Assembly: GCA_032718475.1 (NCBI GenBank) | Contig: JAUCBJ010007648.1 | Location: 28,873-92,872, forward strand | Direction of reading: 5' to 3' | Length of the DNA stretch: 64,000 nucleotides | Source: Nemertoderma westbladi | Lineage: Eukaryota; Xenacoelomorpha; Nemertodermatida; Nemertodermatidae | Shown here: one piece after another, positions 54,237-63,940 of the stretch | Layout: each line of letters begins with the position of its first letter | Position numbering within the stretch: position 1 is the stretch's first letter | Notes under the pieces: model-generated | What the model was told of the DNA's origin: nothing | What the model saw: the letters and a program-made list of their open reading frames with translations, nothing else | The model's database searches: none | Program-made: the position numbers and the translations under genes

Positions 54237-57200
54237 ACTACTACTACTAGGATCGGCATGCTGCATTGCAGCTGCATTTTTAAGAATGCTGTGCCGGCTT
54301 GTCAACAAAATTGCACCGCCACAACTCCCTATCACCCATGACATTTGCTAGATCATCCGCATCTTCAAGGCCAGTGTCCTTTAAGATGCGTCTCAAGAAA
54401 GTCATGGGCTGTCCACCATGCTTATTCACTCCATGAGGCTGCCAAAGTACAAGATTATGCACTGGCTGGTCCTCACGGCGAAAGCAATGTCCTGCAAAGC
54501 GGAGGCGATTTTGTTCTAGTGTCAAGCTTGGGGGAACCAATGAGACACCTCCAATGTTATATAGTGTCTGGTTGGAGATGTGTGCATTGTACTTGACACA
54601 ATGAACCCGGCGTAGCATTCTTGTGAATGTGCCATCCAGAGATTTGGTGTCCTCAGCAGTTAGAGCCCAGCATGGACTCCCGTAGAGGAGTACTGGAACT
54701 ACTGCTGCTCTAAATAATCGGACCTTAAGTTTCCGATTAATTCTCGGTGACTTCCAAATCCTGGAAAGCCTATTCAAGGCTGCCCATGCCTTTCCCTTAT
54801 GTATTCGAAGGTCCTCACCTGACTTCCGGATCCATGATCCCAGGTAACAGAAGTCGTCGACATGTTCAAGCATACCATCCTTTGAGCTTATGCTCATCCG
54901 ATCAGAGACTTGCTGAGGACTTTCAAAGTTAACTGTCAGAATTTTGGTCTTTCTGGAGTTAATAAAAAGACCAACACTAGAAGCAGCATGTTCTAATGAG
55001 CTGAGGAGCCGTTGGGCTCCCTCTAATGATTCTGAGAGTACTCCTAAGTCATCAGCAAAGTCTAGATCAGTTAGGTACTTGGCAGGATTTCCTCGACTTC
55101 TGGAGCCAGAAGGTGAAGTTATCATCACCCCATCATCATTATGATGATCTAAGGACATGCGTAGAACATAGTCAACCACAATAATGAACAAGAATGGTGC
55201 AAGTGTGTCTCCTTGGAGGACGCCCCATAACACTTCAAATGGTTCTGTGTCACCGTCAACAGTAGACACAAATGTTGTCGAACCATCGTATACTGATCTG
55301 ATTGCTGCAATAATTTCATCAGGAATCCCATATAATGAAAGTATGCTGAACATACGTGAGCGAGAGACTGAATCAAAGGCCTTGAAGAAGTCAACAAAGA
55401 TAACAGCCAGATGCCTGTCTTTCTTTTTTGATAATTCTTCAATTATCCTTCTAATTGCCAAAATGGGCTCCATGGTCCCACGACCTTTACGGAACCCATT
55501 CTGATTTCCACGGAGCAGTCTCTCAATGGGATCCCTGATGCGATTTAATAGAATCCTATTGTATAGCTTTGCAGCAATCGAGATCAATGAGATTCCCCGA
55601 AAAGAACCATAGAGTGTTAGGTTGCCCTTCTTGGGGACTGGCACCAACTTATTTGTTTTCATTTCTTGTGGGACTCTTGTTGTACGGTACATGTCTACTA
55701 TGATGGGATAGATGAGCTTTAAACACTCAGGTATTTTAAAGACCTCAGGGGGAACACCATCTACTCCACTGGCACGATTGGTCTTAATGCTCTTTGCAGC
55801 AGCCTTCACTTCTGCAAAGGAGATATCGCCAATGGGAATATCTGGGAGTACAGACTCAGACACCTTTACTTCTATAAAGTTATCAGGCAATACCCTGTCA
55901 TTATTGAGGAGCTTTTCAAAGTGGGCTTTCCAACCATTGAGGCGATCGGCTGGTGATTCAGCCTTAACCTTGGTGGTTGGTTGGCTTTTCCGCCCAGTAA
56001 GCAGATTTATCGATTTCCATGCCTGGGATGATTGCCTGCTGTCGTCAGCATCATTGATGGCATCAACCTGTTGGTTTATTAGCTCCTGTAGATTAACAGA
56101 GTACTGCCTGTTCAGGGACCTAGATGCAGCCTTAACTGCATTCTTGGCCGCTGTAGTCTGTTTGAGTCGGGACTCTTTCTGCGCCTTATGAAGGTCATTT
56201 CGGCACTTTTGAATTTTGTTGTCAGTCCAGGGGGCCCTTTTCCTGTTACGAGGGTATACAGGAACTGTTTCTGCAGCTGCTAACTTAACTGCTTCTGTAA
56301 AGGCAGTATAGCCCTCACAGTGATCTGCCGCCTCAGAGGCAAGAGCCTCATACCTGTTGCTCAGCTGTAGTGTGAAGCTGGATCTCACACTTGGCTGTTG
56401 CAACAGAGAGGACCAGTCATGCCGCGGCAAGGCAGATTTTGTTGTTCTGCTAGCACGCAGACTAAGTCTTACCTTGGCCACAATAAGGCGGTGATCACTG
56501 GAGAAGGGTCGAAGTGTGAATGCATTACAGTCTTGTATAGAGCTCCTGTATTTCCTACGAAACAGAATATGGTCTATCTGGGACTTGTGACCACTGGGTC
56601 CACTATGAGTCCATAGCTTTCCAGTTCGCTTCTTGAACTGGGTTCCAGCCGAAAACAATCCATTTCCAGAGATAAAATCCTGAAGATGGACAGAATTTCG
56701 GTTAACACTATTGCTATAGACCCAGGGCGATGTAGGTGATTGATGCAGACTTGCATTAAAGTCTCCCAGGAATGTTAAGAATGCATGCTGATCCACTCCA
56801 TCAGTAGCTGCTTGTAGATTGTGGTAGAAATTTTCCACCTCCTCTACAGGGGCAACACTAGTTGGAGAGTAGCACACAATCAGAACCACCTTAGGAAACT
56901 TCTTAGCCAGTCTTCCAGAACATGAGAAGTGGCAACGGATGATGCGGTTAGAGATTTGGTCTATTTTGTCCAATGCTGCATGTGCAGTTGGATTCATCAA
57001 TAGACCAATTCCACCATTGCCACTATCATCTGCTGATGCGAGGGCGAGTCGCCAACCGCCCCCCATGTCCTTAATCAGAACCTCATCAGTCTGTCCAGTC
57101 TGCATTCGGTGCTCTTGAACACCCACTGCGCTAAGAGAAAGCTTATCTGCCAAGGCAGTCAGCTCACCTTGTCGCATTGGGGACCCGAGTGTTAGGGTGT

Positions 57201-57440
57201 TTACTGAGGCTAGTCTAGTGACTTGCCTCAGATTCACCAATGGCTTTGTTGGTCGGGGTGGAACATGAGAGTAGCCTCCAACTCCAGAATCCCTCTCCCC
57301 ATCACAATCTGGCCAGTACCAGTACCAGGAGTTGGAGGGAGTGAGGCTGAGGAGCAGGATAACCTTATAGCTGGAGGTAGTGGGTGTAGTTCTATGCCAG
57401 AGGAGACTGAAGAAACTGGGAGGTCATTTCCAGCCAACAG
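54237..57440 (-). mobile_element. Full-length or nearly full-length RTE-like LINE
   Basis: A single long ORF with endonuclease and reverse transcriptase, a short 3' UTR (GCAGCTGCAATGCAGCATGC) and a (TAG)n tail at 54237-54250 on the minus strand. The RTE clade is suggested by one ORF of ~1000 residues, short UTR and microsatellite tail. Three other copies in the window share the same 3' end. The 5' boundary (near 57440) is uncertain and no target-site duplication was recognised. Confidence 0.88.
54280..57240 (-). CDS. LINE polyprotein: AP-like endonuclease and reverse transcriptase (RTE-like)
   Basis: At least 986 codons without interruption. The frame at 57240 begins with TTG and is open further upstream (...PPRPTKPLVNLRQ), so the true start is 5' of this. 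Endonuclease motifs: QEHR (E43), GDFN (159-162), QIDHI (221-225), SSDHRL (247-252). Reverse transcriptase: RASGVDGVPPEV (489-500), GSFRGISLISIAAKLYNRI (545-563), QNGFRKGRGT (580-589), IFVDFFKAFDSVS (614-626), GVLQGDTLAPFLF (673-685), catalytic FADD (728-731). The C-terminus has GHCFRRED and GDRELWRCNF. All catalytic motifs look intact, so this copy could be the active source of the truncated copies in the window. Confidence 0.93.
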   Translation of the reverse strand: MVNLRQVTRLASVNTLTLGSPMRQGELTALADKLSLSAVGVQEHRMQTGQTDEVLIKDMGGGWRLALASADDSGNGGIGLLMNPTAHAALDKIDQISNRIIRCHFSCSGRLAKKFPKVVLIVCYSPTSVAPVEEVENFYHNLQAATDGVDQHAFLTFLGDFNASLHQSPTSPWVYSNSVNRNSVHLQDFISGNGLFSAGTQFKKRTGKLWTHSGPSGHKSQIDHILFRRKYRSSIQDCNAFTLRPFSSDHRLIVAKVRLSLRASRTTKSALPRHDWSSLLQQPSVRSSFTLQLSNRYEALASEAADHCEGYTAFTEAVKLAAAETVPVYPRNRKRAPWTDNKIQKCRNDLHKAQKESRLKQTTAAKNAVKAASRSLNRQYSVNLQELINQQVDAINDADDSRQSSQAWKSINLLTGRKSQPTTKVKAESPADRLNGWKAHFEKLLNNDRVLPDNFIEVKVSESVLPDIPIGDISFAEVKAAAKSIKTNRASGVDGVPPEVFKIPECLKLIYPIIVDMYRTTRVPQEMKTNKLVPVPKKGNLTLYGSFRGISLISIAAKLYNRILLNRIRDPIERLLRGNQNGFRKGRGTMEPILAIRRIIEELSKKKDRHLAVIFVDFFKAFDSVSRSRMFSILSLYGIPDEIIAAIRSVYDGSTTFVSTVDGDTEPFEVLWGVLQGDTLAPFLFIIVVDYVLRMSLDHHNDDGVMITSPSGSRSRGNPAKYLTDLDFADDLGVLSESLEGAQRLLSSLEHAASSVGLFINSRKTKILTVNFESPQQVSDRMSISSKDGMLEHVDDFCYLGSWIRKSGEDLRIHKGKAWAALNRLSRIWKSPRINRKLKVRLFRAAVVPVLLYGSPCWALTAEDTKSLDGTFTRMLRRVHCVKYNAHISNQTLYNIGGVSLVPPSLTLEQNRLRFAGHCFRREDQPVHNLVLWQPHGVNKHGGQPMTFLRRILKDTGLEDADDLANVMGDRELWRCNFVDKPAQHS

Positions 57441-57795
57441 GTTAATTAGTATATTTACATGTGTTTATTTTGCTACATATCTAGGAAGTGTTCTAAGAAC
57501 ATCAATAATTCCCTGCCGAATTAGTATATTTTTTCCATATTTTAAGCTTTATAACAATAACACATTATATGGGCTACTTGTACATTCTAAATCATATGTA
57601 ATGTTGTTAAATATAGAATTATTCCGTCAAGTTAAGAATACCATTCTATTCTCACAATAATAGCGAAATCTTACTAAATCCTTAATCTTTCTACTTACAG
57701 ACTTATTATTAGAATATTAGAGAGACCACATTCATTACATTGTAAGATTTTTTTTAAAGTTTTCATTAACTGGTTTTATTATTGTTTGTTTTTAG
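57441..57795. other. AT-rich sequence upstream of the LINE
   Basis: Nothing recognised. It ends in TTGTTTTTAG, a possible splice acceptor for a plus-strand exon that begins near 57796. Confidence 0.4.
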
Positions 57796-58295
57796 GAATC
57801 CGGTTGATCCACCAACGGGTAGTGTACGGCATCCGGCACCGGCAGCGCCGTTGAGAGGACGCCGCCTTACTCTGCAGGAGTTAGTAATTTCTGTGTCTGA
57901 CTGGAATTTCGACCCGACCTTCACAGTTATTACCGGAATTATATTAATGGTCGCGAAGGTGGAGAGAGAAACTTGTGAGTTTCGTCTGTGTCGGTCGCAG
58001 TACTGGTGGGAGTGGCGGTTCGGTATCTGGCCCTGCGTCGAAATCAAGTTGTCGGGAGGGTGTGTACGATCGCGAAGTTGTGCTCAGCGATGTAGATAGC
58101 GAGCAATGCTTTGTGATTTTTACTCGGGATCCGTCGACGTCAAGGTCATTATTTAAGCACGCGGAGATAACCCTCGGCTCCGTGGTACAAGTTGTGGAAC
58201 CCCTATTCCTCGGGGATTACCTACACCACTCCCTGTCCAACCCCATTATTATTACCCATAGCCCACTCCTTCCTGCCAGTAGTGTCCTACTCTAA
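57796..58295 (+). other. Possible exon of an unidentified plus-strand gene
   Basis: GC-richer than the flanks and preceded by an acceptor-like TTGTTTTTAG. One frame reads RNPVDPPTGSVRHPAPAAPL and on to about 58099. A second (57975-58295) reads VYDREVVLSDVDSEQCFVIF, then LGSVVQVVEPLFLGDYLHHS and NPIIITHSPLLP, which has the feel of an OB-fold-like domain. The two frames are not joined by any plausible intron. I cannot name a family, and this could be old transposon sequence. Confidence 0.25.
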
Positions 58296-58311
58296 CGGAA
58301 CGGAACTGCCC

Positions 58312-58332
58312 GGGGGGGGGGGGGGGGGGGGG
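58312..58332. repeat. Poly-G tract (~21 G)
   Basis: Uninterrupted G run after CTGCCC. Two similar runs occur at 24.3 and 24.7 kb. The length may be affected by sequencing error. Confidence 0.8.
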
Positions 58333-59388
58333 AATGTCCGGAAATCGAAGCCTTTTTCTATCTGCCAACATCCTGGGCTTTACTTACACTCAGCCTCTAT
58401 TCACTGACTGTGATTGACAAGCCAACTTGCCTCAGAAGTTCCATTCATGAATGCCGCAATTTATATTTGGCCATTTTGGTCGTTTTGGTCGCCAAAATGA
58501 CCAAGTTAATGTTTATTGGGATTGGGACTGTATTTAAGTATGGCAATAATAATAATAAAAACAAATAATAATACTGATTGGTTACTTCAGTGATACAGTA
58601 CTGCCGGAAGGGTAGAATATTGCAGTATGCAGTAGGGCCTACAAGTCAGTCAGTAATCAGAGTAAATAATCATAGGCAACATGTCAGCATTCTGCAGATG
58701 GCTAACATCAGTGGATGGTTTGATTTTCCATCAGACTGCTGGACTGGTACCGGCTGTGTGGTGCACGCTGGTATGTCCACATAAGAATGCAAATTTTCAG
58801 AATGCAAATTGTTTTAAAATTTTGCCTTACCGGTATCAGTAATAGTTAATACAAAGAAACATCTGTCAGTTGGGCTTAGGCCTACCAGGCCGGTCTTAAA
58901 AAAAAGGTTACTTGAGGACAAATATGTGTAGATTGTGAATTAGGCCTAGGTAGGCATACTGATACTGTGATATACATAGCTGTATTGATGCATAGTACAG
59001 TAGTAATATCTCAACATTTAATTAATTAATTAAGGTACTGGCATAGGGGCCGACGCTGAGTACTGTAGTATAGGTAGGCCTATACCAGTACTGCAGTATA
59101 CTGGTATACATAGGCCTATTATAGTAATTAGAATCACTTCTCCCTGCTTATCATACCATTCATTGTGAAAATGTCGAAATGGTATTCCAATTACAGAATT
59201 AAAATCTTATTAATCATCAGTTTATTTCAATAAATAAAGCAGCCTAGACCTATTAATTAAACCTGGATACCTGAGTCATATTGGGGCAATGCAAACTTGC
59301 ATAATTGTATGTATTGTCTAGCGATGGTCCAGGCAGCCAGGTATACAGTTACTTGGAATTTCATAAAGATGGTGGGAAGGTATGGATG
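58333..59388. other. Intergenic sequence rich in TAGGCCTA
   Basis: No gene recognised. TAGGCCTA occurs at 58877, 58941, 59075 and 59111. Confidence 0.5.
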
Positions 59389-59655
59389 TATAACGAAGGT
59401 AGTTGGGAGAACAACATATAATATCGTTATCTCATAAAGTCAGTGTAATACCATTCAGATGTTCAATACATATACAATATATATAACAAGCAATACGATA
59501 TACAGATATATATATATAAAATGCCATCAGTCAGTCAGTACCGAGCTCCTGGCTCCTGGTACAGTCGTAGTACAGTAGTACCTATCAGAACAGTCAGTAA
59601 TCTTATTATTATTATTTTTCCCCCAGGTATCACACGGAGCGACCACCACTACACA
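59389..59655 (-). repeat. 3' LTR of Gypsy element 2
   Basis: The 59389 boundary is fixed by the repeat at 63941. The other end is inferred from a purine-rich CCAGGGAGA followed by TGTGTAG on the minus strand (59655), giving about 267 bp. That end is an estimate. Confidence 0.6.
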
Positions 59656-59755
59656 TCTCCCTGGGCAGAAAAATGGAATTTCCATGTGAAAAAAAAATCA
59701 AAGTTAACATCTTATGTGAGTATAGGAATATCTTAACTGTTAAAATCTTATATAT

Positions 59756-62700
59756 CTATTTAATTGGGAGATCTGAAAATCTAACATATTTCTTTCCTGA
59801 GCGAGTTTTAATAAACTTTCTGCTCGTATCGTCAATTATAGTTTTTGGATCTTGGTCCAAGTTATTGATACCACTGCCTGGAAACGTATCAATAGTTACT
59901 GGTGCAGCTGTGGTATTGATAACTTGATCGCGTGGTTCTGAACTTGGCTGAACAGTTTTCATTTTACGTCTGAAGTCTAGATATGGTTTGAGTCGGTCTA
60001 TCGAAATCACCTTTGAACCGCTAGGTGTCTCTAAGGTAAAATGTTTATCAGTACGGGAGATAACCCTGAAGGGACCTTGGTAGGGCGCCTCTAGCGATTT
60101 CCTCACTCTATCAACCCGTACAAAGACTTTGTCGCTGGTCTGTAATGCTGTTGGAATGTAACTCTTGATGAGTCGGTTTGGGTTCGGTTGGTCCATATAC
60201 TTAGATTGAGCGATAAACCCTAGTTCAGATACATGTTTATGAAGCAGTTTAACAAAATCATGGTTATATGTCACGTCTGTCGGCACCACCAAACTGGATG
60301 GGATTAAAGGCAGTGTCCCGGTCACTAGCTCGAAGGGTGATATGCCGGTGACGTGGGATGGCGTGATTCTATGGCTGAATAAAATGATTGGCAGTGACGA
60401 CAACCAATCAGATCCTCGAGCTTTTAGGGAGGCTTTAAGTACTCGATGAAAGCGTTCGATTTTGCCATTAGCTTGAGGGTGGTACGCGGTAGTTCTCATT
60501 CTATGAAATCCAATGAGTTTGGCAACTTCTGCAAAGAGTTCCGATTCGTATTGAGATCCGCGATCCGTTGATAACTGTAATGGGACGCCAAAACGCGTGA
60601 ACCAGTAATTAAGAAACGCGGTTGCTATGGCAACGGCTGTTATTGAACTTACTGGAGCCGCTTCGACCCACCCAGTTTCTCTGTCGATAAACGTTGTAAG
60701 ATAACGGTACGGTTGGTTATCTAATTCAGGTAGGGGTCCCACGATATCGGTGTGAAGATGTGAGAACCGATTTGAGAATGGAAGAGGTTCTAGTGGGGCT
60801 TTCGTATGTCGATTGATTTTGGCTGTTTGACATGGAATACATTGTCGGCATAGGTTCGCGATGTCCCGTTTAGCATTGATCCAAATATATCTGTCTGTTA
60901 TTAGTCTAATGGTTGCCTTGATACCTGGATGTGATAAATTATGAAGTTCATCAAAGATTACTTTTTGGAGTGTTTCTGGAACAATGGGACGCGGATACGG
61001 TGTACTGGTATCGCAAAGAAGCGGTTTACCTGAGGCAATATTGAATGTTTTGATATTAAATGAGGTTGGTTTAGAAAGTAAGTTTGTATCAATACTTTGT
61101 GCCTCGGCTAATTCATCTAGCCCGAATGAATCAATATGTGTTGCGGCAACCTGCCTTGACAGGGTGTCGGCGACTATATTGGTATTTCCTGGTATATATT
61201 CTATCTTGTCGATATATTCCGCTAAAAACGAAAGTTGTCTGTTCTGTCTCGGGGAGAGGCTACTTGCTTTGTCGAATGCGCCGACCAAAGGTTTGTGGTC
61301 GGTATATAGAGTTACATGACGTCCTTCAATAATTTCGCGATAACGTACTGCCAGTTCGTATGCTGCTAACAATTCCCTTTCGAATGGGGACCACTTCTGT
61401 TCTCTTTCAGTGAGTCTCCGTGAGTAGAAACCCAATGGTGATGCGTCCTCTTGTAAGTCGACCTCGTGTAGCGCCCCACCGATAGCTATATTGGATGCAT
61501 CGCTAGTAATTGTGATCGACACTGGACAGTCGGTTGTAGAGGGGTGATGTAGAGTTATAGCATTTAAAAGGGATTTCTTTAATGACGCAAATGCAGCGGA
61601 GTGTTCTTCGGTCCATTCGTCATCGATAAAGTTCCTTTTTGGGAGTTTCTTGCTCGTTGGTTGCGTGCTGTTCAATAACGTTTGTAATATATTTGTTATT
61701 GAACTGTAGTTTGGGATGTGCCGTCGATAGAAGTTAAACATCCCGAGTACACGGCGCAGTTCATTGTAACTGGTCGGTTCAGGCATACTGTTTAATGCCT
61801 CGACACGCTCTTTTGGAGGGGATATACCCTCGGATGAAACCAAGTAACCGAGGAATACCAACGATGACTGAAACCATACGCACTTTGAATAGTTCGCCTT
61901 TAGGTTATATTTTCTCAAGCGCTCGAATACAATTTCTAGATGTTGATAATGTTCATCGTTATCTGTTGAGTGTATTATGATATCATCCACATAGATGAAA
62001 ACGAAGGGTAGATCGCCAAAGGCCTCGTTCATATGGCGTTGCAACGTCTGACCTGCGTTTTTTAATCCGTAGGGCATACGGACGAATTCGTATAAACCGA
62101 AGGGTGTTACAACGGCCGTTTTCGGAATGTCCTCTGGATTTACTGCGACTTGGTTGTAGGCCCTGGTCAAATCGATTTTACTGAACACTGTAGAGCCTTT
62201 GAACTGGTTGTGGAAGTGGCTAATGTGAGGGACTGGATATCGATCTGGTTGTGTTACTCGGTTTAATCCCCTATAATCCCCACATGGACGCCACTGATCT
62301 TTTTGGTTGTGTTTCGGTGCCATATGAAGCGGTGATGCCCATGGGCTACTCGATGGGCGAATTACTCCCTTCTCTTGTAGGTCTGCAAATGCCTCTTTGG
62401 CAATTATTAGTTTCTGACCACTCAACTGGCGTGGTTTTGCGTGAATGGGCTGGCAATCCGTTGTGATTATACGATGAACTGTGTCTGTTTTTGGAGGGCC
62501 CTGAAACGCCAATTCAGGGTCGAATAATTCAGAATAGTTGGTTAACAGTTTGTTTAAACAATCGTTGGGGTGTGTCAAAGTTACTTTCCGTATACCGAAA
62601 CTTTTTGAATTTGATGTTTGTAATTGTCGGCTGAGTAATGTATCTTTGTCTATTATTTGTTTTTCACCGCAATCTAGAATTAACTTGAAATTAGAGAGAA

Positions 62701-62968
62701 GATCCAACCCAAGAATATTGTCAGTAATGTCTGCAATATAAAACGTCCATTGAAATATTCTACGGAGCATTTTTACTCGGATAGTTGCTTTCCCATGGAC
62801 GTTGATGTTGGACCCTGATACTGTAGTGAGTTTAGTTGTTGTATGATTCCAAATACAATTTTTCACAGTGTTTGGTTGGAGTACAGAGACTTGTGATCCC
62901 GTATCCACAAGGAAGGAGGTAGAACATTCTTGCGAGTTTACTGAGTCTAGTAGTGCCGCGGTAAACAA
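59756..62968 (-). CDS. pol: Pol of Gypsy element 2 (about 1070 aa), catalytic motifs intact
   Basis: The frame is open from the TTG at 62968 and continues upstream into the gag overlap (...LDTLSVKAANTEGEGAAV), so the N-terminus is made by frameshift. Protease VDTGS (D22); reverse transcriptase KIDLTRAYNQ (D266) and IYVDDIIIHS (YVDD 326-329); RNase H with TSDAS (D490), ERELLA (E532), YTDHKPL (D557), VADTLSR (D601); integrase zinc motif H676/H680, C710/C713, and triad D741, D802, E838. A GPY/F-like tail (YQGPFRVISRT...ISIDRLKPYL) follows. No chromodomain is evident. In contrast to element 1, all residues needed for catalysis are present. Confidence 0.94.
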   Translation of the reverse strand: MFTAALLDSVNSQECSTSFLVDTGSQVSVLQPNTVKNCIWNHTTTKLTTVSGSNINVHGKATIRVKMLRRIFQWTFYIADITDNILGLDLLSNFKLILDCGEKQIIDKDTLLSRQLQTSNSKSFGIRKVTLTHPNDCLNKLLTNYSELFDPELAFQGPPKTDTVHRIITTDCQPIHAKPRQLSGQKLIIAKEAFADLQEKGVIRPSSSPWASPLHMAPKHNQKDQWRPCGDYRGLNRVTQPDRYPVPHISHFHNQFKGSTVFSKIDLTRAYNQVAVNPEDIPKTAVVTPFGLYEFVRMPYGLKNAGQTLQRHMNEAFGDLPFVFIYVDDIIIHSTDNDEHYQHLEIVFERLRKYNLKANYSKCVWFQSSLVFLGYLVSSEGISPPKERVEALNSMPEPTSYNELRRVLGMFNFYRRHIPNYSSITNILQTLLNSTQPTSKKLPKRNFIDDEWTEEHSAAFASLKKSLLNAITLHHPSTTDCPVSITITSDASNIAIGGALHEVDLQEDASPLGFYSRRLTEREQKWSPFERELLAAYELAVRYREIIEGRHVTLYTDHKPLVGAFDKASSLSPRQNRQLSFLAEYIDKIEYIPGNTNIVADTLSRQVAATHIDSFGLDELAEAQSIDTNLLSKPTSFNIKTFNIASGKPLLCDTSTPYPRPIVPETLQKVIFDELHNLSHPGIKATIRLITDRYIWINAKRDIANLCRQCIPCQTAKINRHTKAPLEPLPFSNRFSHLHTDIVGPLPELDNQPYRYLTTFIDRETGWVEAAPVSSITAVAIATAFLNYWFTRFGVPLQLSTDRGSQYESELFAEVAKLIGFHRMRTTAYHPQANGKIERFHRVLKASLKARGSDWLSSLPIILFSHRITPSHVTGISPFELVTGTLPLIPSSLVVPTDVTYNHDFVKLLHKHVSELGFIAQSKYMDQPNPNRLIKSYIPTALQTSDKVFVRVDRVRKSLEAPYQGPFRVISRTDKHFTLETPSGSKVISIDRLKPYLDFRRKMKTVQPSSEPRDQVINTTAAPVTIDTFPGSGINNLDQDPKTIIDDTSRKFIKTRSGKKYVRFSDLPIK

Positions 62969-63021
62969 GAATACGGCTGCACCTTCACCCTCAGTGTTCG
63001 CAGCTTTTACACTGAGGGTAT

Positions 63022-63885
63022 CTAGTTTCCCGCGTCGTGTTGAGCGGGGGGAACGGGCGAACTTGAACGCGAACCGGCCCTCGACGAAGGATCCATAGAT
63101 CGCGGTTTACGTCCAGGCCAGCGACACCAATCTTTACACTTTTTCGCGTTCTCGCCGTAAAACACGTGGTACCGACATACTTTCGGTTTCTGACCCTCAG
63201 AAAATGGATAGAGGGCACCGAATGAACCGTACGATTGTGGCTGCCTCGTTTTCGGTTTGTATTCATACAGCTGGGGCTGGGGTCTATCCTGATAATCTCC
63301 ATACGGGGTCGATGGTTGAACTTTGGCTACAGCGTGTGTAGGTTGGTTTCCGGTGAATTGCAGGATTGTGTCAGCGAGGGAAGCAAATTCCTCAGGTGGC
63401 AGACTCAGATGAGCGAGTAAAGCGGATCTTGCTGTGATTGGAAGGGCTTGAAGCAACTTGTGACGGACGAGGTCGTCGTCAGCTGTCAGGTTGCATTGTT
63501 GCAACTTCCTTTTGATTCGTAGGTAGACCAGTGACGGCTTCTGCCCGTCAAGCGTAACTTGGCCTAGAGCCTCCTCTAGCAATTCAGATTTTGTCTTTTG
63601 GTAGAGGTTTAATATCGTAGCTTTTATGTTGGTGTAGGTATCGATGTCAGTGGATATGTTTATCGCAACATCCTCTGGTAGATTCGCCATGACGTGGTGA
63701 AATTTCGTAGTTTCGTTGGTAATACCTGACAATGCGAAGTGCGATTCCAGGGTTCTGAACCAAACTTCAGGGTTCGACCTGAAAAAGACAGGAGGTTTTA
63801 CTGATATCCGGTTTACCGGCAGACCGGTTGGATTGTTGTTATCGATACCCGCTTGCTCTACTCCGTCGGCTGGTCCGTCTGGCAT
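63022..63885 (-). CDS. gag: Gag of Gypsy element 2 (287 aa)
   Basis: The ATG at 63885 gives MPDGPADGVEQAG. A capsid-like region follows (ISVKPPVFFRSNPEVWFRTL, then KFHHVMANLPEDVA; LLQALP; TILQFTGNQP). The C-terminus has the knuckle-like C-R-Y-H...C-K-D-W-C pattern, the same layout as the gag of element 1 at lower identity. The stop at 63022 overlaps the upstream-open pol frame, which is in the -1 frame, so pol is probably expressed by -1 frameshifting. Confidence 0.9.
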   Translation of the reverse strand: MPDGPADGVEQAGIDNNNPTGLPVNRISVKPPVFFRSNPEVWFRTLESHFALSGITNETTKFHHVMANLPEDVAINISTDIDTYTNIKATILNLYQKTKSELLEEALGQVTLDGQKPSLVYLRIKRKLQQCNLTADDDLVRHKLLQALPITARSALLAHLSLPPEEFASLADTILQFTGNQPTHAVAKVQPSTPYGDYQDRPQPQLYEYKPKTRQPQSYGSFGALYPFSEGQKPKVCRYHVFYGENAKKCKDWCRWPGRKPRSMDPSSRAGSRSSSPVPPAQHDAGN

Positions 63886-63930
63886 TATTGCTGTATTGTG
63901 TTGTATTGATAAATTATGTTCTGGCTGTCC

Positions 63931-63939
63931 GGGTCACCA
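63931..63939 (-). other. Primer-binding site of Gypsy element 2
   Basis: Minus-strand TGGTGACCC one base from the LTR, the same nonamer as in element 1; then GGACAGCC. Confidence 0.7.
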
Positions 63940-63940
63940 A

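Noticed and set aside
57782-58099. Joining the two frames at 57.8-58.3 kb through GTGAGT...GTCGCAG
   Set aside because: The implied intron is only 26 bp and does not bring the two frames together.
10494-63885. Endogenous retrovirus interpretation of the two LTR elements
   Set aside because: Neither has an envelope ORF; gag-pol order and motifs are those of ordinary Ty3/Gypsy retrotransposons.
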